In this document: piece by piece, positions 51,967 to 64,000 of the stretch | Position numbering within the stretch: position 1 is the stretch's first letter | How the letters are laid out: the number at the start of each line of letters is the position of its first letter | NCBI RefSeq assembly: GCF_037975245.1 | Contig: NC_092565.1 | Coordinates: 12,704,499 to 12,768,498 of the forward strand | Reading direction: 5' to 3' | Source: Apostichopus japonicus | Taxonomy: Eukaryota > Echinodermata > Holothuroidea > Aspidochirotida > Stichopodidae | DNA length: 64,000 nt | Position numbers and translations under genes: made by a program | Notes under the pieces: model-generated | What the model saw: only the letters and a program-made list of their open reading frames with translations | Told to the model about the DNA's origin: nothing | Databases searched by the model: none

Positions 51967-52782
51967 GATCAGTTTTAATATATATTTCCTTATAAATGCG
52001 GTATGTGAGTTACATCTCCGCATTATTCCCTTCTCCAGCTAAAGTGTGCGGTGTGTTGTGGGTAAGGGTTGAGGGCCTTTCGTCATACTGAAGGTACGGT
52101 ACGTGAGCTATAGCTTATGCAACTTCTGTTGAAGTGCTGAATTTACCTGACATTTGTATTATGTAGATTAATTTATGTTATCACTTCAAGTGATCATATC
52201 AAGGCTGTTTAATGATAGACTTGCTCATATATTACACTTAGCGCGTCCCATAGTTACAGAGCCCCATTTGTTTTCTTTCAGTCACAGTCAAGTAATCAAA
52301 CGAGATGTAAATTAACTTGGCTCACCGGAAAACCGTCTTCAGACCGTTAATTGAAATATTACGTTTTTAGCCTGAGAGAGAGACAGAGAGAGTGAGACGT
52401 AATATTTTTAAAGGGTGAGCATTGGCTAATTTCAGAGGAAATCAGATTTCCGTGACTCGTCCCATCCTATTCTCTCTCTGCTTCCTCTCTAAGACCTCAT
52501 ATAAAATAATGTCTGTTCTCAATTAAAGACACTTGTCACATGTAAAATCCGTCACTCAACGGATTTCATTGACGGATAAATGTGTTGGCACAACTTTATT
52601 AGCATATGACAGTCACACTTCCTCACGCAGAAGAGGAAAAACCACGTTTTTTGATTTATAGCGTCAAGTGGTTAACCTTGTTTCGGAAAAAGGCCGTGAA
52701 TTAATCTCTTGAGCACCAAAGAGAGGTCTCATAAACGTCTGATTTATTGCCCTATTGGCATCCCATCAGCGAAAACCTATCA

Positions 52783-53093
<311 letters not shown>

Positions 53094-53497
53094 TATTCTA
53101 TGAAGTTTGGTATTGAGTTCAACAGTGTGGTTGCGTCATTCGAAAACCCTTCCTTCGAAACGTACAGTTAAAGTATGCAGTTACAGTTAAAGTCTAAAGT
53201 GTTATTGGTGAACCTATCGTACAATTCTAAACATGCCGTTTACATTTTATCCTACATAGATGAACATTAGCAAAAATGTGTTTTTGCCTTTCTTTGTCCC
53301 TCGGCCTTCTTATATGTTAACCATCGACTGGGTACAGCTCCAACCTTGATATGCAGCACCACTTAACATGAGTTTATTTTCACTTTAAGAGTAGACACCC
53401 GACACCCCCTATAATCATAAATGATGACCCTTCATAATAACCCTAGCCTAGCCCTCCTTTTACTCACACCTCTTATCTATCAGCTATTCACTATTTA

Positions 53498-53891
53498 ATG
53501 TCACTTTTGTTCTTTTACCTTGTGATTTTTCATCAAGACGGGATTATAACCTTCAGTAATCTAGAGACGGTTGGTCACGGTAAATTACTTTTTACTAATA
53601 CCCATTGTTACAAGTTTTCTGATGATTTGGTAACTCTGAAGGCAGACTGCGTCCTTCATCCCCTGCCAACAATTCTTCTCGTCATGAATGATCATGATTG
53701 GACTTGTCAGAAATGGTGAGCGGGTCTATCTTGGGTTCCTGACGGATAAGGAAATTGCCGCTGGCACTGGAGCTGTTAGAACCCTAAAAGGGGTCTCCGA
53801 AAACAAATTAATTATCTCATTTCGCCGGACTCATTGGGAATTGACCATCGATAGGGATTTCGACACCACGTTCATTATACCCTACACATAA
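53498..53891 (+). pseudogene. Possible frameshifted coding relic of unknown family
   Basis: Two adjoining open frames overlap by 32 bp: 53498-53719 (with GIITFSNLETVGHGKLLF) and 53688-53891 (with NGERVYLGFLTDKEIAAGTG and LIISFRRTHWELTIDRDF). Both look protein-like in composition, with balanced residues and codon use unlike the AT-rich flanks. A single frameshift around 53690-53719 would join them. I do not recognise either part. It could be a dead gene, an old mobile-element piece, or chance. Confidence 0.3.
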
Positions 53892-55130
53892 CTTATGAAC
53901 GACAACAACAACTATTAGAGTGACGTGCTGGACCCTGTGGAGGTAAACGGGAGGCTATATTGCTCAGGATCTCAAATGTGACCAATTTGTGGCGTGGGGT
54001 TTAAATTAACATTCATGTGGAGAAAGAAAACTGTTTCTCAAATTGAGGAAAGAGAAAACAAATGGGTTAAATAATGAAGAAATAGACACCAACCTTGGAC
54101 GGAGCATCCCATTAACGAAAATTTGTTGAAGTTGAAGGATCGTCAGATTTGATAAGATGGATTCTCCAAGTCACTTAAACCTGATTGAAGGACGCCATCT
54201 CTATTAACATTTCATTGTCGATGAAAACACAACAAGTCTTTTTTTTTAAATGAAGCAAACAAAATTCACGATAATGTTTTCAACAACCTTCAAAAGGTTT
54301 AGAGGGTAGTGCGCACAGTTATTCCTTGACAAATGTAAAAAAAACTTTAAAAAAAACTGACCATTTTTGTTTTATATTTAATAGAAGCATGATTGTAGGC
54401 CTATACCGATACGGTAATTGTCTCAGTTATAAACACTATATATAGGGAGTGTTACATGTTGCTTCTGCTATCCGTTCATAATAATGATAGTTCGTTGTAT
54501 GTTTAGTCGTTCGCATTATAACACATTCTATCTACAAACGCCGTCATGATGGAAAACAGAATGTACACAGATATAATGTATACGGAATACGTAAAATGGC
54601 TTCTGTATGGAAAATCGTTAGTGAAAAGGACTCTTGCAAAGGTATTCAACACGTAATAAATCTATTGTTGAAGTATCATTAGCAACGGATCTCCTACCTG
54701 CTAGGTCCTCTGTGGATAGGTTTACGTTGACAGCTGAGTGAGACAAACGTACCACAACCATGTACTCGCATCAACGTATCTGAATATATATTGGTGGCGC
54801 ATCACCAACACTCGAATAAACAAAATTGTCTGCAATAAAAGATGAAGAAAATGTTGATCAAATTATCACTTGTTGGGCATTCAAATTCCTTAGAATACAT
54901 GTCGTACTTTTACTTGTTTTGAGACAAAAACTTTACCCAAATTTGGTTGGATCTATACGTACCCAGTGTTGGGTATTGTTTACAGTGTAGGCCTCCAGAG
55001 TAATTGGTGATGATTGTAATAGCCTAACCCAAGGTGTTTGTGAATAGTTACATAAATACGGTGGTAAAGTGGTATTCATTTGTTCATGCCTGATATAAAT
55101 TTATCTTCTTCAGTAAATTGCTCACATTTC

Positions 55131-55570
55131 GGCAGTCCACTCAACATTGTTTGGTCAAAGTCGCTAGAAATATATACCGTAACCTGTTATGAACCCCATT
55201 AAGAACACAATCGTCCAAAGAATGCCGATACAGCCCCAACCTGTGATAAAAACAGGATTTGTGTTATAGCAACCCGTCATTGGTACTCCTTTGCCTCATC
55301 TCCCCCGCCCCAAACCCCTCCCACCTGCTCCCGGAAATTGATTCTTTTTCGGCATGCTTCCCTCAACACATTGTTGGTCAGAAACGCTTGAAATATACAC
55401 CGTAACCATTTATGAAATTCTTTAAGCCAGAAAATCTTCCAAATAATGTCTACAGAGCCCCAGCTTGAGAAATGGCACTTTATGTCATATTAAACCCGTC
55501 AATCGTACACCTTATAGCCTCCCTAGTCCCCATCCCATCCGCTCTGGGTTTCTATGGAATCAATTCCCCT
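55131..55570 (+). repeat. Old tandem duplication, unit about 220 bp
   Basis: Copy one starts with GGCAGTCCACTCAACATTG at 55131 and copy two with GGCATGCTTCCCTCAACACA at 55351. Shared landmarks at the same relative places are GAAATATAyACCGTAACC, ACAGmGCCCCArCyTG and AACCCGTCAwTsGTAC. By eye the copies are around two-thirds identical. Confidence 0.7.
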
Positions 55571-56607
55571 GAAATGTTGCGTGTATGTTGAATGAGTATA
55601 TTCGTAGGGCCTATACCATTGTATGGATATAATCGAGTATTTGACCTTCATTTACATTACAATTCACATATGACCTGGCTTACTTCATTGAACGCCATTG
55701 ACCTATCAGTGATAATCTTTAACGATGATTTTGACGACGCGCGTCGTTTTTTCCCTTCATATTCCTGCTGGATATTTCATATTGTAATAATTGCCAAATG
55801 GAAGCAAAGTTTAGAATTGAAACCAGGGGGAGGTATCAAACCAAACTCCTATGGTGAGCTGACCTAAACAGGTGCGACCTAAATCATATAGGCATACTTC
55901 TGTCTCCCTACTTTGAAAAACCTCGCTCCTATGCTCACTGGGAAACGAGACGTGTAAGCTTTCTCGCTATTCGAATACCTTTGGGGAACAAGGCCTTCTA
56001 GTTCCTTAAATTACAATTGGTTGTATTAACAAGCCAAACTTTTGAAAATGGCGATTTCATTTCAGCCTTATCTACAGACGTCGGCGATACACTGGCAGGA
56101 ACCGCGTCGTATCCTTGTAAGCATTTTTTTCTCTTATCATTTCTTGTCAATTAATTGTAATTTTGCCAAAACAGACTGAGAATTACTGTTAATAATATTG
56201 TCGTTTGATTTGTCTGATGTATGCTCTTATATTATTTTCCACTAAATCAACGTATAGGCCTATCAAGTACTTTATTAATGCAATACCATAAAATTTGAGA
56301 AGAGGAGCAGTCCCTTTTTTACCCTGTTAATCACATGCGCACAGAACGCACAAAGTTGGCATAATTGTAACATTTTCTTCAATATTTAAAAAAAAGAAAG
56401 CTCATGTTAAAACCAATATAAAGACCTGCATTTGTATGGGATTTTTAGTATTATTTATGTATTACCAAGTAATATTAAAAAATTACCAAAATTATCATTA
56501 TCGAGATTGCTTAAACTATTAGAGATATACTGGACACGGAAAACGTAAAGTTTATATATCAAAAGGCACAACTTAGAATAAATTAGTTGAATTGCGCAAA
56601 CTCGGCT

Positions 56608-56678
<71 letters not shown>
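56608..56678. repeat. (TA)n microsatellite
   Basis: About 70 bp of TA units with one TTTATA interruption near 56628. Confidence 0.95.
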
Positions 56679-56681
<3 letters not shown>

Positions 56682-57949
56682 CATGCATGTGATCATCACG
56701 TGACCTCTGACGTGTCGTTTGGTTAATCATATTGACATTTTCCGGTATTCGATTTTTTTTTACCTTTCTGACATGAAAAAAAATGCGCCAGGGCGACGAT
56801 ATTTTGAGAATTCGTTCAAGTTTATCGAACCTTCTTTTTAATTTAACAATCTAGGAGGGTGTCTTAGTTTATACAATTTAAATTTTATAATTTTGAGTAA
56901 AATTTGGAATAATTTAAGCAGTAACAATGGGGAAAAAAATGTAAAAATTTATGTAAAGTTTTGCGTATTTTGTGAACACGAGGGTAACGTATTAGATCTT
57001 TTTGCATTTTTTTAAATGACCAAAACTTCATCAGAATATTGCTCGAGTAGATGTAAACTTTATGTCTCCTTTTCTCCGATATAATATACCTACGGATTTA
57101 CCCCCTCCACCTTCCCGCCCCCCTCCCCGCCACTAAAAAAAATTGTGATGTGAAAAATAGCGCATCAAACAAGTAAAAGTCATTTCTCTAATCGCGTTCC
57201 GTTTTCTATATCAGCCCAAAGGACGCATATAGGAAATTACAGGAACAAACCAATATAATTGAAATGGAAATAGGCAATATCTCATTGCGATTTGTTTTTA
57301 GGCGAGATATTTCTAGAAAATGTTTTAGTCACGAAAGAGGAACGTGGGTACGAAAACTAACAAACAGCAAAGTCACTCGGTCACTCCATACATTTTCGGT
57401 TCCATTTGGCATCGATTTTCCGTGTAAACTAACGCCGAATTTTAGTTTTACAGGCGCTTGTAGCGCAAACTTTCGTAACCATACAACACTTGGAAGAGTT
57501 GAAATGAAATTGAACGGATGTCGCATAAACTAATAAGCCTACAACACATAGCAAAGGGCTATTGTCACATATTGCACTGTTCACCATCTGCAAGGAACTT
57601 CACCCAAGGTAAGGCATGTGTAAGATACCATACGCTAATTTAAAAGAATGATTTTATTGTCAGCCTCTGCACTGTAACCACCCGAATATGATGATGGTAT
57701 GTCTAATGCAGTACAGTACCGCATTTGCTGATGTAAAGATACCATTATAAACTATTTACAAAAAAAGTCACCCAAACAGCCTGGACACGACATGCAAACA
57801 ACTTACTTCTCTCTTCATGCAGCCTCAAACCCCAGTCTCATTTTAGAGATTTTATACAGATATTAAACATCATAGACCAATTCATACAAGCTTGACTGGT
57901 TTCTTTCTAGTGATCACCAGAGCAACACCACGCATTTACTAGAACCATG

Positions 57950-58875
57950 TGTGAGCAAGGGAACTTTCAGCGAATGAGAAAGAGCGAACCATCGGAGACT
58001 CCATGAGACTACGTCAACTGTCAATGTTTTGTACATCCTGACCACTGATTGGATCAGACAGCGGCGTACATCGATACGCTGACTCTAATTGGATAATTGG
58101 ATGTGAATAGCCAATGAGAGGCGTTAACACAGACCACTTAGGGTGAGATTTAACGATTCGTGTTGACAGCTCGGCGGATGTGGGACGACCGTGCATTGTT
58201 GCCTGTTTACTATTACCCGAGGGGAACGGTAGAAAGTGGTCGAGATAACACCTTGGATTCATTTGCTCGGAAAAATAGAGTAGAAGTTTTCACACGGACT
58301 GAGTATAAAGACAAATTTCCCGATATTAACAAGACCAATCAGTCTTGGAAGGTTTTTGGCCACCACAAAGTGTCGTTACTACTCTTGTCAGCTTATGTCA
58401 GCTCGGGACATTGCAGACAGGATCCGTTGGAGTTTATATAAATTGATGTTCTTGGAAACTTTTTCAACTGCCGACTGAACCTTTTTAACCACATATCTAC
58501 CAGGATAATTGAAGAGGGATATAGTTTTGCAAGTTTCAGATAACTTTTACATTTACATTTAATTTTAATCTCGACTTTATTCGGTGCATCCAAAAGAGAA
58601 CTATTTACATCTTGAAAGTCTTTCCATCAACTTCTTTTAAAAATCACTTACTTTCAGTTACATTCGTTTGATGGTAACTTTGTGCCACCATTAGTAGTCG
58701 AAAGTTCAGACAAAAGCAGTTGTATCCGTCGAAGAAAGTAACTTTTTCAAACTTTTTCGACTTTCGACTTTTTATTCAAGGTTTGCCTTCATTTCATTGT
58801 TCAACAGGATCTTCCATATAACTATATACAGTCTCTCAAGGTGATTGCTTGATAGATCGCTGTTACTAGGGCGTT
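57950..58875 (+). promoter_or_regulatory. Probable LBX promoter region with a CCAAT-box cluster
   Basis: Immediately upstream of the LBX start. ATTGG/CCAAT motifs fall at 58048, 58088, 58096, 58111 and 58335, five within about 300 bp, in a stretch richer in CpG than its surroundings. TATA-like strings lie near 58433 and 58814-58826. The transcription start was not located. An in-frame TAG at 58867-58869 limits the coding region on the left. Confidence 0.4.
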
Positions 58876-59326
58876 ATGACGACAGTTATCATAGCCTATC
58901 CTACCATGAGCTCCCCACGGAAGTTTCCCCCACCCCCACCCAGGGTAAGACCTGTAGGTTCTCCATCTCGCAATGAGAAACCATTCACGTCTTTCCTGAT
59001 CAAGGATATTCTGAAGACAAATAAAAGTCATGAACACAATGTTCCGTCGTTGGAATTTCTGAAACATAAATTTTGTCCGATACCCACCAGAGGAACTGAG
59101 TCTGTATGGGTTGCAGGAGAAGGACTTCTCCTAGCACGTCCACGTCCCGTCAACCGTGCGGCGGTCGCGGCTGCTACAGCAGCCTTCATCAGCGACGCGA
59201 AGAAGAGCGATCAAGCAACGGTCTTGCTCGGTAAAGACTCCCCGGATGCTCCCCTTACAGCTCTAGAACAATTGACCACGAAAACATTTACTGGGTTGGA
59301 GACAAGCATACTGAAGGCCGCAGAGG
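58876..59326 (+). CDS. LBX1: Ladybird homeobox protein (LBX), first coding exon only
   Basis: Frame opens with ATG at 58876 (in-frame TAG three codons earlier) and runs to the donor GAGG|GTAAGT after 59326, phase 1. Residues 37-46, FTSFLIKDIL, match the eh1-like motif near the N-terminus of LBX proteins, which recruits Groucho/TLE co-repressors. Residues 126-150, with PLTALEQLTTKTFTGLETSI and LKAAEG, match the conserved block that ends exon 1 of LBX1/LBX2; the intron falls at the same place as in vertebrate LBX. Pro-rich (18-24) and Ala-rich (95-103) stretches lie between. The homeodomain is encoded by the next exon, which is not in this window. Known role: nuclear transcription factor in muscle precursor, neural and heart cell fate. 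Met11 (58906) is an alternative start. Symbol given by family; orthology to LBX1 versus LBX2 is not implied. Confidence 0.88.
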
Positions 59327-59537
59327 GTAAGTAAGGGTCTCATGACACATTCATGATGTTAACATATATAAATGTGTGTGTGTATATGTGTATGTATTTG
59401 TATATGTATATAACTATGTGTGTATGCGTATGTTACTATAACCAATGTGTTACAGAAGAATAATAATGATTTATAATAGTTTATCACTTCATGACTGTCG
59501 CACGTCTGAATGAAAAATTCAATACATACAATGGTAA

Positions 59538-59584
59538 TAATAATAATAATAACGATATTAATAATTATAATAATACTAATAATG
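59538..59584 (+). repeat. (AAT)n microsatellite
   Basis: AAT units with a few interruptions in LBX intron 1. Confidence 0.9.
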
Positions 59585-62500
59585 ATTTAACATTAAAAAC
59601 AAACACACAAAACATCGACCCGACTGACTCACTATACTATTGTTTATGTATTAATATTTTACATAGTATTCTTATTCTTGTATTATAGAGTTTAACTTTT
59701 CTAATTTTTACTGAATTTGAAAACTTGCAACTTGCAATTTATATGTTGTACGACGCGTTGAGATGTTTTTACATGTAATGAGCCTTTTAAGAATATATTT
59801 ACATTACATTACTTAGTATATAACAGTGAAGTATGATCCATGAAGCGTACGGCGATACCAACATGCATGATATAAAATATATAATCTTAATTGTATTCAA
59901 TTTTACTCGTCAGCAAAGAAAACTGTACGTACAAACAAAAATTGCGTTTGAAATTGACGAAGAAAAAGTTTACAAAAAAAATATCGAAATTGTCAATTGT
60001 TAACCGATATTATACGTAGTTCATATGATTTAAGGAACCCTTTAAGTTCTCATACTTCTGGTTCAAATTTGCGTATATCCTAACTTTAGCAAGAATTGAT
60101 CAAATCCGGTCCTTATATACCGCTATAAATACCCCCCCCCCCCCCACAAAAAAAAAAAAAATAACGGTTTAAGGTATAACATTGCATAAAAGATGTAATA
60201 CCAATTTACACAAGGTAACAAGCTTTTGTTTTTAGAGGTTTAAATCGAGCTGAAGACGGTGCATAAACCACAACCTGGTATGAGAAGTGAATATAGAGGT
60301 AAATAATATTTTATAGAGGTATAATCAAATATTAAGCAGAGAGACATCAAAGAGAGAAACCCACCTCAGGGGTATAACAACCATTGGTCATTAAACTAAT
60401 CACTTCTTTATGTCTTTGTCTTCTATTGTTGAATGAACGTTTCCATTGTGACTCAAATCTGTAAAACTTTACAGGTATAGCAATATAAATTTACCCCCCC
60501 CCCTAAAAAAAAAAAAAAAAAATTAAAATTAAAACTGTATTATTTACTGTTACTCATACATATTATCCGGTTTATACCATCCAGGTAGAACAGTGAGGTG
60601 ACATTTAAAGATAAACTGTTTAGAGCCCGTCTCTTTCACTACAGGAATTTGATATCAAAATAATGTTTTCCTTAAAATCATACATTTTAAAAGTAAACAT
60701 GTATTCTGTTAAATATTTAAATATGATGGTGAGCACACCGATCATTACATTTTGATTTCCTCAAATTAATGTTGGCAACCAAACAAGTTTGTGACATTTA
60801 ATTATTTATAAATGATAATTATAGACGTGATATAAATAAACAACAAAATATGGCGGAAACAACGCAAACATACAATGATATGTATTGACAGATGGCGGAC
60901 TATAATACAGAATATTATACACTGTTTGTTCCTATATCTAAATCGAAATTTTCAAGTTATTTTGACAATTTTGGATTTCAATGCCTGCTTTTCTTGGCAA
61001 CAACGTATCAAACATACCAAAGTATAAGTTTAAAAATAATTGAAATTAACTACTTGAGACTGTTCCTATAATTGTTAATACTAAAAAAAAAATGCGCTTA
61101 TTAGCAATAATTTGGTTTTACGAATTTTGGACCGTTTTTCGCCCACACCATTTGTTATACATGCTAGGCCAAACCAAGGTATGATATTTTCAAGTATCAA
61201 AATGAATCATGGTGAAATGAGGTAATAGTACACAAAATTTGGTATACCCCTAAAATTTCTACAAGATGAAGTTAATATTTCCTAAAAAGATTATGGTCAC
61301 ACTGTTCAAAACTGTTAATTACGACAACTGGTTTGATCACGTGATTAATTACGATGATCAGGGTGTTGAATATTTAAAGAATGAGTCAACGAATGAGAAA
61401 AGAAGAAAAATAAAACAATTTATTTAAGTTCATGACTTTGGACATTGTATAAATAATAATAAAAAACAAAACTAGTAAAAGCGATGGAACAAGAGAGCAG
61501 ACCTATGGGTCTTTAGAATGATCTGTGTAATTTGTGTAACTATATAGACATATAAAAATGAAAATACCAAACTCTGGCAAAACGGTGGCAGTTTGGTTTG
61601 GTTTCTATCATTTGGCATGAAACAAATTTCGGAAGCTTAAATATGTTTAGATGAAAACGGATGTAATGCTACATGTTACCGTTTTGTCGATAATCTTTAG
61701 AACATTTTAAATATTTTTGTTGAATTAATGATACTTCTGTTCCTCTTTTGTGGCGTTATTTTGTTCCTTTCACAAAACAGCCAACCTTTTGAGCAGGAAT
61801 TGTAACGAATCCTTGATAGTTGTCCAATCGCAGAACAGTCTCTGGTGAAAGTTCTCTCACATCTTAAAAAACCCTGTCATCATTTGCTCCATGCGAATGT
61901 GAGTGAAAGAACAATAGCCTTAATTAATAATTAATTTGGTAGATTGCCCTTACATTGTTCTTTCTCTCATTTACAATTAATTTATGTACACCATTCCTCC
62001 GTTAACACTACAGGAAGCTATTTCATCTCCCTGTCACAACTCCACGATTCAAAGAATTTTAGTCAACATTTTAGTGAGAAGGTCTTACTAAACAAAGGGA
62101 CTATTGGTACACCGATATAACTTATATATATATTATATATATTTGTTATATAACTATTAGCATCAGTACCTATTTCTTAGATATGTTTAATAAACAATAT
62201 TATTAAGAATCAAGTCGCACTGAAGCAAAAAGCTGTTTCATCTCAGCGACTACCGTATGGTACGTTTTTGGCCTAATGTATACTACAACAAATTATCGGT
62301 TATAGACGGTTATAGATTTCGTTGTAAATCATACATTTAATTATTCACACATGCATTATACGCTCCACAAGGTCTTTTGGGAAATAAAGAGTCAACTGGT
62401 GTAAGAGCACAAGAAAAGAAAAGAAAAAATATATATGTGACATTGATTTGTGTCATTACAATTTGACATTTCACGGAGGCTCACAAATATGCGCAAAGTA

Positions 62501-63214
62501 TATGCTGTTAAAACAGGAAAATTAATCCAATGTTTTATAGTTGGGAGAAGAGCTATGTAGCATTCCATTGTTTAGAATTTAGAATAAGTACATTCTCCAA
62601 TAAGGACATTATTAAAATTAAGATTTTCATGCATTCTATCAAGGTATATAGTAAAACTTTAAAGGACAAATACTTGTTTGTAAAAACAACATATATATTT
62701 ACAACCCAAAAAAACTTTTTTTAAGTTTATCGCTACAACGAGTAATTAGTCAATAGAAATAATCACTTCTTTCTTACAATTTTGTTCATCTGCAAAATTT
62801 TATCGGAAAGGTAGAACGTATCATTATTATAAGGGTTAAAAGAGTTATGTAAGAGAAGTTCCACAGCGGATAAGCATCATTCTCATGATCTGTATATAAG
62901 ACTCTGTTTCTCGGCTGACGTCGGGAAGCAAAATAATATCCCGTAGGTAATCGGTAGGTGGTCGAGACCAGAATCCAAGTGACAGAAGTTGACCAATTAA
63001 CGATTAACTAAAATTGCTGTTTTATCGCCCAGGTCTCCTGTTAGTGTATGTTTTGTTAACGTCGTATCGTATCGTTGGTTGCTTTAAATTAATTCCGAAT
63101 TGAGCATACAGCTTGTTTCTCAATTTGCTAGTTGGCAAGCCATCCGGATGTGACGTAAAGCTTCGTTAGGCTACACTGATGGGTATGTTTAGAGTCCAGA
63201 GCAGGCTCTACGTT

Positions 63215-63293
63215 AAAATGATAGCCCAGAGGAAAATTTACAATTGATAACAACAAAATAAGAATAATCTGTTTTCCTCTGGACTATCGTTTT
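63215..63293. repeat. 22-bp imperfect inverted repeat
   Basis: AAAATGATAGCCCAGAGGAA at 63215 is matched by its reverse complement (TCCTCTGGACTATCGTTTT) ending at 63293, with two mismatches over 22 bp and a 35-bp spacer. In LBX intron 1. Could be MITE ends or a hairpin. Confidence 0.7.
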
Positions 63294-63381
63294 CTAATTA
63301 CACTTCATCAATCTGAAATTATGTTCAATGAATACTTCAATAGCCCGAAATTATTGTTATCATACAGGATATACCGGATGC

Positions 63382-63529
63382 CCGGTTACCGATATCGGTG
63401 TACTCGAATCTTACAACATTGTATATAGATATATGAAAATGGTATGGTTATACACCGAAACCGGTTACGGATATCGGTTTACACGAATCTTATATTGTAT
63501 ATAGTTAAATGTAATTGGTATGGTTATAA
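63382..63529 (+). repeat. 79-bp tandem duplication with GATATCGG core
   Basis: CCGGTTACCGATATCGGTGT at 63382 recurs as CCGGTTACGGATATCGGTTT at 63461; both are followed by AC.CGAATCTTA, TTGTATATAG and TGGTATGGTTATA. Two diverged copies in LBX intron 1. Confidence 0.85.
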
Positions 63530-64000
63530 CATGCAATGATTTATATACTTCAATTGTTGATTATCGTAAATGGGAATGGAATAAAATTGCTCGCAAAATA
63601 TATGGCGTGCTGAAAGCAGCTGGTGGCCGATGCATTATTTACAGTTATGCATCACAGGAATGAAAAATAATATAATAAAAAACGTTGTTATTTTTGGGTA
63701 ATAAAATAAAAATTATTTGTTATTGCTAAAACGAGTTTGCCATTGTTGTGATTTCCAATCTGGAAATACACAATTTTGATATTATTTATTGTTTTATATA
63801 TGAATCAAAAACACTTTATAAAGATTTCACTGATTAGATGAAAGTACATTTAAGAGAATCTACCTGCATGTTTGGGATCACGACAAATATAAACAAAATG
63901 ATATTTTAGGGTATAGCTATAATTGGTTCATTTGATTTAATTTCGGCGTTCAAATGTTTAGCGTTCTAAGTCTCCATGTAACCAATTGTACATGTCACCG

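Larger units (their letters stand above)
59327..64000 (+). other. First intron of LBX (incomplete)
   Basis: Follows the exon 1 donor. No homeobox-like frame was found up to the window end, so the intron is longer than 4.6 kb. It contains (AAT)n at 59538-59584, GT-rich sequence near 59375-59425, C-run/A-run junctions at about 60130 and 60494, an inverted repeat (63215-63293) and a diverged tandem duplication (63382-63529). Confidence 0.7.

Noticed and set aside
57264..57533. 89-codon plus-strand frame upstream of LBX
   Set aside because: No recognisable motif, no splice signals that fit, and the opposite strand is equally open; more likely non-coding.
59327..64000. LBX homeodomain exon inside the window
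   Set aside because: No frame with homeodomain helix 3 residues (WFQNRR type) was found on the plus strand.

Overview
The window is animal nuclear DNA: AT-rich, with GT-AG introns, long UTR-like and intergenic stretches, many microsatellites and scattered transposon remnants. No prokaryotic operons, rRNA, convincing tRNA or CRISPR were seen. The gene set (a ciliary central-apparatus protein, TTC1, a B4GALT7-type enzyme, a ladybird homeobox gene) and the recurrent TAGGCCTA/CCTAGG palindromes suggest a deuterostome invertebrate, most probably an echinoderm (a sea cucumber would fit). That taxon call is inference.

Layout. Positions 616-10187 (+) hold the last 14 exons of a CFAP46-like gene; the 5' part lies off the left edge. 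Positions 13401-15904 (-) hold the four coding exons of TTC1, with a probable non-coding first exon near 16964-17230. About 1.3 kb away, head to head, is a complete five-exon B4GALT7 (18585-23378, +). TTC1 and B4GALT7 therefore probably share a divergent promoter region. An intronless 208-codon gene of unknown function lies at 28429-29055 (-). About 30 kb without a recognisable intact gene (29056-58875) follows. It contains a 41-bp minisatellite of 27 copies, a hAT-type MITE with an exact 8-bp target duplication, a decayed LINE piece, a long perfect hairpin, (TA)n tracts and old duplications. At 58876-59326 (+) is the first coding exon of an LBX (ladybird) homeobox gene. Its homeodomain exon is not in the window, so the rest of the window is its first intron.

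The exon models are supported by phase: the CFAP46 exons sum to 1917 nt, TTC1 to 1128 nt and B4GALT7 to 999 nt, all multiples of three with matching splice phases. The genes do not form a pathway (motility, chaperone adaptor, glycosaminoglycan linker synthesis, transcription factor). The large gene-poor space upstream of LBX is what is usually seen beside developmental regulators and is the likeliest place for enhancers.

I found no clearly new multi-gene system. The most unusual items are the unrecognised basic gene with four RRxS/T-type motifs, the 41-bp array, the hairpin at 50265, a decayed satellite rich in nuclear-receptor-like TGACCT motifs, and the upstream ORFs of TTC1 and B4GALT7.
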